A stretch of DNA of 64,000 bases from Rahnella aceris (GTDB lineage: Bacteria; Pseudomonadota; Gammaproteobacteria; Enterobacterales; Enterobacteriaceae): the NCBI RefSeq assembly GCF_011684115.1, contig NZ_JAADJV010000001.1:496001-560000 (forward strand). Reading direction: 5' to 3'. The position numbers and the translations under genes are program-made. The notes below the pieces were generated by a model that had not been told where the DNA came from, made no database searches, and saw only the letters and a program-made list of their open reading frames with translations. The first letter of the stretch is position 1. Every line of letters begins with the position of its first letter. Below, piece by piece: positions 27,913 through 37,574 of this stretch.

Positions 27913-29951
27913 TGATTGGGATCTTTTCAGCGGGCATACAACGTATCCCGCATCTGGAAGCGTTTCTCGGCGAACCCTGTCGCAAGCTTTCGCTGCTGCG
28001 ACCGGTGCCGGATGGCATCACCCGCATCGCGGTGTGGGGTTACCGGCCAACCGGCGGGAAAGCCGTCGCGCGGGCAGAACAGTCAGGCTTGCCGGTGCTG
28101 CGGCTGGAAGACGGGTTTATCCGCTCCCTGGGACTGGGCGTGTCGGGATGTCCGCCGCTCTCAATGGTTTTAGAGACGCAGGGAATGTATTACGACGCCT
28201 CGAAACCCAGCACGCTTGAAATGCTGATCCGCCAGCGTGAAGAGAATCAGCCGCTGCAGGATACGGCGCGGCAGGCCATGCAGATCATCGTGGAAGGTGA
28301 TCTGTCGAAATACAACCAGGCACCGGCCTGCACAAAGGCAAAACCCGAGTGTGGCGCGGTGCTGGTGGTCGATCAGACTTTCGGTGATATGGCGGTGGTT
28401 TATGGCAATGCAGGCGCGGAGCAGTTCGAACAGATGTTGCAGGCCGCCATGGCAGAAAATCCGACGTCTGAGATTTGGGTAAAGATCCACCCGGATGTTT
28501 TGCTGGGCAAAAAAGCCGGCTATTTCACGCAGATTACCCAACTGGCGCAGCAGGATCCACGCATCAAACTGCTGGCTGAAAACGTCAGCCCGCAATCGCT
28601 GTTGCGCGTTGTCAGCCGGGTTTACGTGGTGACGTCTAACTACGGATTTGAAGCGCTGATCGCCGGAAAACCGGTCAGCGTGTTTGGTCAGCCGTGGTAC
28701 GCAGGCTGGGGACTGACGGATGACCGTCATCCTCAGTCCGCATCGCTCCGGGCACGCCGGGGTACGGCCAGCCTGGAAGAGTTGTTCAGCGCGGCCTGTT
28801 TGCGTTACAGCCGGTACATCAATCCGGCTAATGGCAAAAGCGGCACATTGTTTGATGTGCTCAGCTGGCTGCTGATGCAGCGAAAGCATCAGCAACAGCG
28901 GGCGGGGCGCCTCTGGTCGCCGGGGCTGACCCTCTGGAAGCGCAGCATTCTCGGGCCTTTCCTGCGAACTAAAAGCAACAAAGTGAATTTCAGTAAACGC
29001 TATGCCGGTGAAGTGGCCTGTGTCGTGTGGGGTATCAAAGGCGAGGCCCGCTGGGGTGCTCAGGCGCAGCAGCGTCAGATCCCGCAATGGCGAATGGAAG
29101 ATGGTTTCCTGCGTTCTGCCGGGCTGGGGTCTGATCTGCATCCGCCGCTGTCGCTGGTGCTGGATAAAACCGGTATCTATTACGATGCGACGCGCCCGAG
29201 CGACCTGGAACTGTTGCTGAGTCACAGCAATCTGGCGCCATGCCAGCAGCAGCGGGCCGCCACGTTACGCCAGAGACTGGTTGCCAGCAAAGTCAGTAAA
29301 TACAACCTGGGTGCGGCGTTTACCTTGCCCGCTGAAGCGACGAATAAAACGGTGATTCTGGTGCCGGGGCAGGTTGAGGACGATGCCTCTATCCTGACCG
29401 GCACGATATCCCTGCGTACCAACAGCGCGCTTTTACGCACTGTCCGGGAACGTAACCCCGGCGCTTACATTATTTATAAGCCTCATCCGGATGTTCTGGT
29501 GGGGAACCGGCAGGGACACATTCCCGCCGAAGATGTCAGCCGCTGGGCGGACAGTCAGGCGCTGGATGCAGACATTATTCAATGTATTCAGGCTGCCGAC
29601 GAACTGCACACGCTGACGTCGCTGTCAGGTTTTGAAGCGTTGTTACACGGTAAAAAAGTGGTGTGTTACGGCATGCCATTTTATGCCGGATGGGGACTGA
29701 CGCAGGATGAGCATGCCTGTTCACGCCGGCTGCGCAGCCTCACCTTAGACGATGTGGTTTACCAGGCGCTGATTGCCTACCCGTCGTATATCGACCCGCA
29801 AAGTCGGGAGCCCATTTTGGCAGAGCAGGCGGTTGAACTTCTTGCTGCGACGCCCCGGGCACAAATGCAATTCACCAGAGTTAAAGCGGGCAGGATAGTC
29901 CGGTATTACAGAAAACTGCTCATGCTGGTCCGGGTGACGTTGACGACCTGA
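27912..29951 (+). CDS. kpsC: Capsule beta-Kdo transferase KpsC
   Basis: This is a cytoplasmic retaining beta-Kdo glycosyltransferase. With KpsS it builds the poly-Kdo linker on lyso-phosphatidylglycerol that anchors group 2 capsules. The 679 residues contain two similar halves, each with an [26 protein letters not shown] segment, a KxHPDVLxG motif ([22 protein letters not shown]) and an [29 protein letters not shown] segment. It aligns end to end with E. coli KpsC (675 aa). It starts within the kpsD stop. The gene kpsU, which lies between kpsD and kpsC in E. coli, is missing. Confidence 0.96.
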   Translation: MIGIFSAGIQRIPHLEAFLGEPCRKLSLLRPVPDGITRIAVWGYRPTGGKAVARAEQSGLPVLRLEDGFIRSLGLGVSGCPPLSMVLETQGMYYDASKPSTLEMLIRQREENQPLQDTARQAMQIIVEGDLSKYNQAPACTKAKPECGAVLVVDQTFGDMAVVYGNAGAEQFEQMLQAAMAENPTSEIWVKIHPDVLLGKKAGYFTQITQLAQQDPRIKLLAENVSPQSLLRVVSRVYVVTSNYGFEALIAGKPVSVFGQPWYAGWGLTDDRHPQSASLRARRGTASLEELFSAACLRYSRYINPANGKSGTLFDVLSWLLMQRKHQQQRAGRLWSPGLTLWKRSILGPFLRTKSNKVNFSKRYAGEVACVVWGIKGEARWGAQAQQRQIPQWRMEDGFLRSAGLGSDLHPPLSLVLDKTGIYYDATRPSDLELLLSHSNLAPCQQQRAATLRQRLVASKVSKYNLGAAFTLPAEATNKTVILVPGQVEDDASILTGTISLRTNSALLRTVRERNPGAYIIYKPHPDVLVGNRQGHIPAEDVSRWADSQALDADIIQCIQAADELHTLTSLSGFEALLHGKKVVCYGMPFYAGWGLTQDEHACSRRLRSLTLDDVVYQALIAYPSYIDPQSREPILAEQAVELLAATPRAQMQFTRVKAGRIVRYYRKLLMLVRVTLTT

Positions 29952-29998
29952 ACCGGCTTCTTACTACAAGCTTATTGCATTAATGGAAACGGACAGAA

Positions 29999-31270
29999 AT
30001 GGACAGTAAGGCGCTTACGACATTACTTTCTGGGAAAAAATATTTGCTGTTGCAGGGGCCGATGGGGCCTTTCTTCAGCGATTTAGCTCAGTGGCTGGAG
30101 TCTCTGGGGCGTGAGGCGGTGAATGTCGTCTTTAACGGCGGTGACAGGGTGTATTCGCGAAAGCGTGAATACCGCTTGTACCAGCAAACGCCAAAAGAGT
30201 TTCCGACCTGGCTGAAAGCCACCTGGCAGGATTACGACTTCGATACCATCGTGTGTTTCGGGGATTGTCGTCCGTTGCATCAGGCAGCAAAACGCTGGGC
30301 ACAGGCTAAAGGCATACGCTTCCTCGCGTTTGAGGAGGGATATCTGCGCCCGCATTACATCACGCTGGAGCAGAATGGCGTGAATGCCTATTCCAGCCTG
30401 CCACGCGATGCGGAGTTCTACCGCAGCCTGCCAGAAATGACCATGCCGGAAGTTGAACAGCTGAAACCTTCAGGCTGGCAGCGCGTGCGTCATGCGGCCG
30501 TGTATTACCTGGCGGGCTGGCGCTACCGGCACGACTTCCCAAAATATCGCCATCACAAATCCTTCTCGCCGTGGTATGAGGCGCGCTGCTGGACCCGTGC
30601 TGCCTGGCGTAAAAAGCTGTACGCCTTCCGCCAGCGCAACATTTTGCAGCAACTGCAGACGGATCTGGATCAGCGCTATTATCTGGCGATTTTGCAGGTA
30701 TATAACGACAGCCAGATCCGTAATCACAGCCCGTATAACGACGTGCGTGATTACATTAATGAAGTGATGCATTCTTTCGCCAAAAAAGGGCCATCAACGG
30801 AGTTTCTGGTGATCAAGCATCACCCGATGGACAGAGGGCACCGCCTTTACGGACCGCTGATCCGCCAGCTTGGCAAAAAATACGGCATCGCTGACCGCGT
30901 AATCTACGTGCATGACCTGCCGATGCCTGAGTTGCTGACGCATTCCAAAGCGGTTGTTACCATTAACAGCACCGCCGGGATATCAGCGCTTATTCATAAC
31001 AAGCCGCTGAAAGTGATGGGCAACGCGCTGTATGACATTAAAGGCATTACGTATCAGGGACACCTGAACCAGTTCTGGCAGTCAGGGTTTAAACCCGATG
31101 CGAAGCTGTTTAAGCAGTTCCGGCTATACTTGCTGAAGAATACGCAGATTAATGCGGTATTTTATGGTGGCAATAAAGTGGATATCGCCACAGCGACTGA
31201 TAACCCATATCACCCGGTATTTATCAGTCAGAAACTGATTATGAATTACACCAAACATCAGCCTTCATAA
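29999..31270 (+). CDS. kpsS: Capsule beta-Kdo transferase KpsS
   Basis: This 423-residue homologue of KpsS adds the first Kdo residue to the lipid acceptor of the capsule linker. Family segments visible are LLLQGPMGPFFSDLA, FEEGYLRPHYITLE, IKHHPMDRGHRLYG and INSTAGISALIHNKPLKVMG. It lies 47 bases after kpsC in the same operon. The ATG at 29999 begins MDSKALTTLLSGKKYLLLQG. Two further genes follow in the same direction with gaps of about 30 bases. In E. coli kpsS is the last gene of region 1. Confidence 0.95.
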   Translation: MDSKALTTLLSGKKYLLLQGPMGPFFSDLAQWLESLGREAVNVVFNGGDRVYSRKREYRLYQQTPKEFPTWLKATWQDYDFDTIVCFGDCRPLHQAAKRWAQAKGIRFLAFEEGYLRPHYITLEQNGVNAYSSLPRDAEFYRSLPEMTMPEVEQLKPSGWQRVRHAAVYYLAGWRYRHDFPKYRHHKSFSPWYEARCWTRAAWRKKLYAFRQRNILQQLQTDLDQRYYLAILQVYNDSQIRNHSPYNDVRDYINEVMHSFAKKGPSTEFLVIKHHPMDRGHRLYGPLIRQLGKKYGIADRVIYVHDLPMPELLTHSKAVVTINSTAGISALIHNKPLKVMGNALYDIKGITYQGHLNQFWQSGFKPDAKLFKQFRLYLLKNTQINAVFYGGNKVDIATATDNPYHPVFISQKLIMNYTKHQPS

Positions 31271-31300
31271 CGATTAACCTTCAAAAACAGGCAGAGGAAT

Positions 31301-32302
31301 ATGCACAGATGCAAAAAACGTTTATCAGTTCCACCCTGTGCATATTTCTCATTAGCTGTTCTTCTGCCTTTATTTCTTTCTGCCTGTGCCGGTGCAGTTC
31401 CCTCGATGCACTCTCATGAGTGCGAATTGCCTGAGGTGCGTGGCAACACCACGCTGTCCCCTCACTGCGTTTATAAAGAAGCGGTCATCATCACCAGCAG
31501 CAACACCACGTTAGATTGCCGGGGAGCGGTGCTGGAGGGGGACAATGAACGCCCTTTTGGCATACTGATCAACAGCAAGGGTAAGCCATTATCCGATGTC
31601 ACCGTCCGTAACTGCAAAGTGCGACACTTCACCCGCAGCGGCATCCGTATCACTTCAGACATCGCAGCCAATAAACTCAGCCCGAACCACGAAGAGAACT
31701 ACCGCCGGACACCCACACGGATCACCCTTGAGAATGTTGAAGTGAGCGGCAGCGGACGCGTAGGAATTTACTTTGACGATTACGTCACCCACTCAACGCT
31801 AAGCCACTCGATTGTCCGTGATTCGTATATGTCCGGTATCTACCTGGAACATTCCTCACGTAATAACAAAATTGTGGGTAATCAGATTATCAACAACGGC
31901 CATGAGCGTTTCGGCAAGGGGAAGCGTGAAGGATTAGCCGTCGATTCGTCAGCTTACAACCTGATTGAAGGCAACCGTTTTGAATCCAACGGGGCAGGGG
32001 GTGTGTTTCTGTATAAGAACTGCGGCGAGCATTTCAGCACTGGCAAATCCGTGATCCGCTGGCAGCACAGCGACTACAACGTTATTCGCAACAATACCTT
32101 TGTGAATGAACCCGTAGGCATCTGGCTGGCATCCCGGCAGAACCGGGACTTATCAGGATTTGATTGCGGGGATAAACCGAGGGAAGGAAGCCTTAAGTTT
32201 TATCCTGATTATGCCGATAATAATGTTGTAGGCCAAAATCAGTTTTTAAAAGTAAAAAATTTAGTTATTAATGATGGTAAGCATAATAGTTTAATGAAGT
32301 AA
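31301..32302 (+). CDS. Right-handed parallel beta-helix lipoprotein
   Basis: This is a predicted lipoprotein of 333 residues with lipobox LSAC (Cys29). The rest carries repeated beta-helix turns (DVTVRNCKVRHFTRSGIRI, RVGIYFDDYVTHSTLSHSIV, SGIYLEHSSRNNKIVGNQI, NVIRNNTF). Such helices are found in polysaccharide lyases, hydrolases and C5-epimerases. Alanine after the cysteine favours the outer membrane. Position directly after kpsS suggests that it acts on, or anchors, the exported capsule. No catalytic residues can be assigned. Base composition changes to AT-rich in its last 100 bases. AGAGG lies just before the ATG. Confidence 0.8.
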   Translation: MHRCKKRLSVPPCAYFSLAVLLPLFLSACAGAVPSMHSHECELPEVRGNTTLSPHCVYKEAVIITSSNTTLDCRGAVLEGDNERPFGILINSKGKPLSDVTVRNCKVRHFTRSGIRITSDIAANKLSPNHEENYRRTPTRITLENVEVSGSGRVGIYFDDYVTHSTLSHSIVRDSYMSGIYLEHSSRNNKIVGNQIINNGHERFGKGKREGLAVDSSAYNLIEGNRFESNGAGGVFLYKNCGEHFSTGKSVIRWQHSDYNVIRNNTFVNEPVGIWLASRQNRDLSGFDCGDKPREGSLKFYPDYADNNVVGQNQFLKVKNLVINDGKHNSLMK

Positions 32303-32331
32303 TCAATATTGGTTATGATGAGGTGAGTTTT

Positions 32332-33552
32332 GTGATTGAGCTGAAGAAGATAGTTAATGGCGTCGAGATAAAATATAAAAAGAAACCCAGAAAATACGAC
32401 ACGCAGCACCTAGTAGTAATTTTTTCGGGTTTTGGGGGGTCTGGAGAATTTACTTATGATTTTGAAAATGCCTTACAAGATTGTCCTGCAACTGTTTTAT
32501 GGATTAAAGATGATTTCATGGAGCACTGCACTTATTATATATGTCAAAATATGGATTATGCAATTGAAAATGCGGTCCATGGTTTTATACTTGATAACCT
32601 TAAAGAGTTAAATATTACTAAGGAGCAATGTACAGTTGCTGGTTTTTCGAAAGGAGGTTCTGCTGCGCTTTATTTTGGGGCGAAATTCAATATTAAAAAT
32701 ATTGTTTCTACAGTTCCTCAGTTTTATATTGGGTCATATGTAAAAAACAATTGGCCAGTAGTTGCAAAAAACATGATGGGTGAACTTAGTGATTCTCATG
32801 TAAATGAATTGGATACGGTTTTGCCAAAATCAATTAATGAAGATGCCTACCCCGACAAAAATATATATCTTTTGACTTCTAGAGCAGATGTTCAATATAA
32901 GTCAGAAATAGAACCTAATATTTCATTATTTGTAAAATATAAAAATTTTAATTTATTAGTCTCAACTTCAATTTTGGTAAGAGAACATAACCAAGTTACT
33001 GTTCACCACTTGCCGCTTATATTAGGTATAATTTACTCCCTGTCACAGGGAGCTGTACCTCATTATGGATATACTGAGTTAGGGGGTGATAAGTATTCAG
33101 AGCCCGTCAAACCATCAGCTATACCGTTAACTGTGCTAAAAAATATAAAAATTGAAAAGGGTAGATTCTTTCCAGAAGGTGTCTCAATACTTAGGGGCAT
33201 TTCATGTGGTGAAAATAAGGACATCGTGATAAAGCTATGTCTTAAAAATACAGAAAGGGAGAAAGAGATTCATTTGGCAAAAGCACATAAGCCATATCTA
33301 ACAAGATTTCTTTACGATGGTAATTTTGTAAATTATGATAAAGGTTGGTTTTGCACACCTTCGCATGCTGGATTAGAGTTGGCAGATATTGAGGCTGGCG
33401 AATATGAGATGTGGATAAATCTAACATGTAGAAATATCACTAGGAAAAATCACCTTACTATTGATGCATATCAAAATAATAAGATTTTGGCTGAGGGTGA
33501 TGGTGTAAAGGTCTTTACAAAAGATAATCGTGTTTTCTTACACAAGAAATAA
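32332..33552 (+). CDS. Serine-hydrolase-like capsule accessory protein (Asp2/XcbB-like, tentative)
   Basis: This is a 406-residue cytosolic protein with a nucleophile elbow GFSKGG (Ser106) and an N-terminal oxyanion-type segment (VVIFSGFGGSG). The likely acid and base lie in TSRADVQYK and EHNQVTVHHLPL. Together these are the layout of an alpha/beta hydrolase. Proteins of this kind occur with capsule phosphotransferases and in accessory Sec loci (Asp2), where acetyl transfer is proposed. I make that link from memory, with modest confidence. The GTG at 32332 has AGGTGA before it; another GTG three codons upstream is possible. The gene is strongly AT-rich compared with kpsEDCS. Confidence 0.6.
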   Translation: MIELKKIVNGVEIKYKKKPRKYDTQHLVVIFSGFGGSGEFTYDFENALQDCPATVLWIKDDFMEHCTYYICQNMDYAIENAVHGFILDNLKELNITKEQCTVAGFSKGGSAALYFGAKFNIKNIVSTVPQFYIGSYVKNNWPVVAKNMMGELSDSHVNELDTVLPKSINEDAYPDKNIYLLTSRADVQYKSEIEPNISLFVKYKNFNLLVSTSILVREHNQVTVHHLPLILGIIYSLSQGAVPHYGYTELGGDKYSEPVKPSAIPLTVLKNIKIEKGRFFPEGVSILRGISCGENKDIVIKLCLKNTEREKEIHLAKAHKPYLTRFLYDGNFVNYDKGWFCTPSHAGLELADIEAGEYEMWINLTCRNITRKNHLTIDAYQNNKILAEGDGVKVFTKDNRVFLHKK

Positions 33553-33558
33553 AGTTAT

Positions 33559-33590
33559 CCCCTAGCTTTAAACAATTAAAGCTAGGGGGG
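33559..33590. terminator. Bidirectional terminator where the two capsule operons converge
   Basis: A perfect 13-bp stem, CCCCTAGCTTTAA with TTAAAGCTAGGGG, has a 4-nt ACAA loop at 33572-33575. It lies 7 bases after one operon's last stop and 7 bases before the other's. The stem has no long T-run on either strand, so its efficiency is uncertain. Confidence 0.7.
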
Positions 33591-33594
33591 GATG

Positions 33595-35238
33595 TTATAA
33601 GGTGTGCTCTTTATCAAGTTCCCAATCGGCAGCTATAGGGAATGCTTCTTTCATAAAGGTTACAACTTGATTCACTTGTATTTCAGTAACCGAGCGGTGG
33701 TCATTTAGACAGAAGACGTCACATTGATTAGCTTTAACCTTGCTAAGGAGAGTCGCTAGTTTAGATTCCAAAGCAGGATCATCGCTACTTACATACTCAT
33801 ATCTGATAGGAGATGAGACACTGTAGCCTTTATGATATGAATAATAAGAGGACATCAAATATAATGGGGAAATAGTGCCAGTTTCTCTAAAACGCGAACG
33901 ACTTGTCTTGTCCGTCAAGTCCTTAAACTCGGATATCATTTCCTCAATTACATTTATGTTTTTTATCATAGGAGCATGTAAAGGCCAATATGAAGGCCAG
34001 TTCTTGAATTTTTTATAGAAGCATTCTGCTGTGAATAATGATAGTTGATTGGTTGGTTCGCTATCATCAAATACCTCTCCAAATACATTTGGAATTGGTT
34101 CTAAGAATAGTTTTGCAACGCTATTGGAATGTATAAAATGGCTTTTTGTTACCGGAGAACCAAAAAAATAATCATCATTAGCATAAATAAAATTCTCAGA
34201 AAGTCCTTTTATTTTATGTATCCAAGATTCTATTGCTACAGAGTTAAATACAGGAAGTACAGAGGAATCATCAAAAATATCTTTATGATCAATGATTTTA
34301 ATCTTTTCATGATCGATATCTAACCAATATGGTATCTGATTATCAGTTACTATGAAGATATTTCTAACGAATTTTGCGTAATATGCAACACTCCGTAAGG
34401 AATATCGTAGTTGCTCATAGTCGACAAAACGAGTATCACTTTTTCCTTGGTTATTTCCTGAGTATAAATTTTTACTTGCCAGCCAGCGAGGATCGCTATC
34501 ACTAACCCATGTGAAAACAATATCAATTGGACCATTGTATTCATCAAACATGAATGAATTCGTATCTAACATCGAATTGATATTATCGATATCTTCATTA
34601 CTACGACCAAGTCGTATTGGTGCGAATGAATGTACGGTTTTGTTGATATGGGCCTTGGGAATAAATTGTATAAGGCTGTTTTTGTTCCTAGTCATAACAC
34701 CAGTAGGTGTTAAGTACCATGGGTCAAATTGAATCAGAATGCTTTTATATATATATGTATCATCATGAAAATACAATTTAACGAGATCATAACGATTAGA
34801 GCCCTTTGAGATAAAAACTTTTTTTGTGAACTCTTCATGTTCTTTTATTAAATCTAGTACATTGTTTACAAAAGAGTCTTGGATTGCGATACGAATTATG
34901 TGTTGCCAAGGAACATTCACTAAGTGATAGTTTATTCCAGCTTTATCCAACAGCTTAAAGAGGACCTTCTCTTGATCGTGAGGAGTGAGGAAGTCCTCAA
35001 TTAAACTTGATATTCTAACTGAGGGGTCTTTTGCAAGAATCTCTGCTTTATCATGTGATTTTTTTTTGGTGTTTGTTTTTAATATTTCTGATGGTAATAC
35101 TAATTCTTGGTTTTCCCTAATCTCCGGATTAACTAAAGAAATTGCTCCAGTTTTTTTGTCTTTAAAGATTGCAGCATCTTTGAAAAATAAACGCGGAGAT
35201 TTAAAGAGCTTTTTTGTTTTTCTTACCAATTTAGACAT
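33595..35238 (-). CDS. Stealth-family capsular polysaccharide phosphotransferase (long form)
   Basis: This 547-residue member of the Stealth family comprises sugar-1-phosphate transferases that polymerise phosphodiester-linked capsules. The conserved regions are PIDIVFTWVSDSDPRW (CR1, near residue 240), FVDYEQLRYSLRSVAYYA with VRNIFIVTDNQIPYW (CR2), a CR3-like WPLHAPMI stretch and CLNDHRS (CR4). About 235 residues precede CR1, an extra N-terminal domain of unknown role. The N-terminus has a KSPRLFFKDA motif shared with the other Stealth gene here. The ATG at 35238 overlaps the preceding stop (ATGTCTAA). Confidence 0.88.
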   Translation of the reverse strand: MSKLVRKTKKLFKSPRLFFKDAAIFKDKKTGAISLVNPEIRENQELVLPSEILKTNTKKKSHDKAEILAKDPSVRISSLIEDFLTPHDQEKVLFKLLDKAGINYHLVNVPWQHIIRIAIQDSFVNNVLDLIKEHEEFTKKVFISKGSNRYDLVKLYFHDDTYIYKSILIQFDPWYLTPTGVMTRNKNSLIQFIPKAHINKTVHSFAPIRLGRSNEDIDNINSMLDTNSFMFDEYNGPIDIVFTWVSDSDPRWLASKNLYSGNNQGKSDTRFVDYEQLRYSLRSVAYYAKFVRNIFIVTDNQIPYWLDIDHEKIKIIDHKDIFDDSSVLPVFNSVAIESWIHKIKGLSENFIYANDDYFFGSPVTKSHFIHSNSVAKLFLEPIPNVFGEVFDDSEPTNQLSLFTAECFYKKFKNWPSYWPLHAPMIKNINVIEEMISEFKDLTDKTSRSRFRETGTISPLYLMSSYYSYHKGYSVSSPIRYEYVSSDDPALESKLATLLSKVKANQCDVFCLNDHRSVTEIQVNQVVTFMKEAFPIAADWELDKEHTL

Positions 35239-36343
35239 TATAAGCAACTTCCAATTCGTCAACAGATACTTCAATATCGTCAATGCCGCTCTGATCTTCA
35301 TCTAAAGCGGTTGTTGTAGAGTAAGCAATTTCTAGTTTATCTAGTGAACGGGTAAGGGAGAATTTTTCATTTATGAAAGAGTCAGCATAACCGATTGAAG
35401 GATTATTAGCATAAGAAATCAATTTCTGTGAAAGAGAATTTATATTTTCATTTTCAAATAGATAGTCATCACTTCCTAATATTTCCTTGAAAGATGGAAT
35501 GTCAGTTGCGATAACTCTTTTTCCTGCATTTACGGCTTCAAGAAGTACCAGGCCAAAAGACTCAAACCTTGATGGTGCAATACAAATATCTGCAACTTCA
35601 AGCGCAAACGAGGCGTCCAAAATTTTTCCAGTAAACACAACGTTTTCAGAAGCCATAGTATGTAGGCTTCTTGCTTCACTACCGTCGCCAATAACTATTA
35701 ATTTATAATTTTCCAATTTTGCTTTATTGAAAGCACGGATTAGAACATCTGCTCCTTTAACTAAGTCTAACCTCCCTATATATATAATGTATTTATAGTC
35801 GTCAGTTATGTGAAACTTTCTTTTAAATAACTTTAATTTTTTGTCGTTATTATTTTCTTTATTGCAAAGAAAATTTTCTATAACAAACACTTCCCCTGTG
35901 AAATCTTTGGGTACTTCTTGTATTTGCCATTTCGCTACAGTAAATAATTTATCAGCAAAATAATATAGCGGATGATATCGAACATGCATCGACACACAGA
36001 TTTTATATTTTGTAGTGAATCTTTCTCTAAGTAACTTACCTAACAAACAACCATATGGAAGATGAGCATGGAAAATATCAACTTCTGATAGTTTTTTTAC
36101 AAAGAAATCATTTTTCAATAAAGTATTAATTTGGTTGTTTGGATGGGTTTCTTTTTGCTCTACCCAAAAGACATTTATTGAGGTATGAAATTTTTTTAGG
36201 ATATCTTTAGTTTTAAACGCTTCGTGGCGACGAAGTATCACTGAGACTTCGTGACCTCTAATCGCTTGTTCGTTAGCAATCCCTGCAGCAATGGATTCTG
36301 AACCTGCCCATCCACCATGTGTTATTACATGCAATATATTCAT
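35231..36343 (-). CDS. Family 4 glycosyltransferase
   Basis: This is a retaining GT-B glycosyltransferase of 370 residues. The N-terminal domain starts MNILHVITHGGWAGSESIAA. The C-terminal nucleotide-sugar domain has YIGRLDLVKGADVLIRAF and the E-x7-E motif in SRFESFGLVLLEAV. It ends in an acidic tail of about 25 residues (DEDQSGIDDIEVSVDELEV). It lies between two Stealth genes and overlaps the next one by 8 bases. It probably adds one sugar of the capsule repeat in the cytoplasm. Donor and linkage cannot be read. The ATG at 36343 is chosen because AGGTGA precedes it. Confidence 0.88.
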   Translation of the reverse strand: MNILHVITHGGWAGSESIAAGIANEQAIRGHEVSVILRRHEAFKTKDILKKFHTSINVFWVEQKETHPNNQINTLLKNDFFVKKLSEVDIFHAHLPYGCLLGKLLRERFTTKYKICVSMHVRYHPLYYFADKLFTVAKWQIQEVPKDFTGEVFVIENFLCNKENNNDKKLKLFKRKFHITDDYKYIIYIGRLDLVKGADVLIRAFNKAKLENYKLIVIGDGSEARSLHTMASENVVFTGKILDASFALEVADICIAPSRFESFGLVLLEAVNAGKRVIATDIPSFKEILGSDDYLFENENINSLSQKLISYANNPSIGYADSFINEKFSLTRSLDKLEIAYSTTTALDEDQSGIDDIEVSVDELEVAYNV

Positions 36344-36405
36344 ATATATTATCACCTGAAATTATGGATATTTAATTCTAAATTTATCGATTATATTTAT
36401 ATTAT

Positions 36406-37497
36406 TTAATCGTTAAAGTGATATTTAAGCGCAGTACTTAAGAGGAGTTGATAATTTTCAAGCGATGCTTTTTGTGTATTGAAATCATTTGCACAAAAAG
36501 AATGAGGTGAGGCATCATCCTGTTTCGCTTTTTTAAGTGCTTTAAAATAGCTTCGCGCCGCTGTTGAACGGATATTAAAGTAGTAGCAAATATCTCGTGA
36601 GGGGGCGGCCTTACCTGTAATGTAGCTTAGCCAGGGCACAAAAAATGTGGCTAAGTTGATATCCTGATTAGTCCGAAACTTGTTGGGTAAAAATCGCGTG
36701 ATTTCAGGTTCGTAGGAACGCCATGCTTCTTCGAAAACACTTTTTCTAAGCGGGACGTAAGTATGAACTAATGGTGTGTCGATAAGGGATCCAAAGTCAT
36801 TTTTGAAAATCTGAGAGGCCCTTTGTGATGCTGATAACGTGGGGGTATTAGTACCTCGAGCACTCATTGCCGACAGACTTTTTTGTGATAAGAATAAAGA
36901 TGAAATACCATTACTTTTGAAAAAATGTCCCGCTGGTAAGGGTCTTGCAACAAATACATCATCATTGAAATAAATGAAATGTTCAGCAAGACCTGGGATC
37001 TTATGTAAATTCGCTTCTATGACATGTGAGTTAAAGGTGGGGAGGTATTTATCATCAATGATCTCTTTGTGATCAATGATTTTTATTTTATCATTTGACT
37101 CGCACCACTTTGGTTTTTGATTATCCGTGATAATAAAAATATTTCTTACCCAGGGGATATAGCGCTCAATGCTTTTAATTGAATAATGCAGTTCATCATG
37201 ATTACTAAAACGCGCATCATCAGTGGCAAAATTACCTAGTGTTTCTGCGCCAACTTCAGATTTGAAACGCAAATACTTTTCTTTCCACTGCACATCTGAA
37301 TCATCAACCCATGTAAATACGACATCGATGGGGAAATTAATGTGCAACAGATTTTCAATCGCAAGATCATGCCGGATCAAAATACTTTCTTCTAACTCAG
37401 GGCACTGAATTTCATTTCTGATTATCGGATATCTTTTATTGAAATAATCTCTGAAGAAAATTCCTGGGCTCTTAATGAATTTTTTGATTTTTTTCAT
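36406..37497 (-). CDS. Stealth-family capsular polysaccharide phosphotransferase (short form)
   Basis: The protein has 363 residues with all four Stealth regions: [16 protein letters not shown] (CR1, near residue 55), [16 protein letters not shown] with [16 protein letters not shown] (CR2), [11 protein letters not shown] (CR3) and FCANDFN (CR4). Its plain architecture resembles single-domain enzymes such as those of meningococcal serogroups A and X. It starts [19 protein letters not shown], a basic amphipathic segment likely to sit at the membrane. The ATG at 37497 has GAGGA upstream. It is the first variable gene after kpsT and is moderately AT-rich. Confidence 0.9.
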   Translation of the reverse strand: MKKIKKFIKSPGIFFRDYFNKRYPIIRNEIQCPELEESILIRHDLAIENLLHINFPIDVVFTWVDDSDVQWKEKYLRFKSEVGAETLGNFATDDARFSNHDELHYSIKSIERYIPWVRNIFIITDNQKPKWCESNDKIKIIDHKEIIDDKYLPTFNSHVIEANLHKIPGLAEHFIYFNDDVFVARPLPAGHFFKSNGISSLFLSQKSLSAMSARGTNTPTLSASQRASQIFKNDFGSLIDTPLVHTYVPLRKSVFEEAWRSYEPEITRFLPNKFRTNQDINLATFFVPWLSYITGKAAPSRDICYYFNIRSTAARSYFKALKKAKQDDASPHSFCANDFNTQKASLENYQLLLSTALKYHFND

Positions 37498-37574
37498 TCG
37501 ATAGAAAATCCTCAGGGGCAAAGCAATGATACATCTCTGTCAGCAATATACTGTGCGGCTACGCGCTGACAAAG

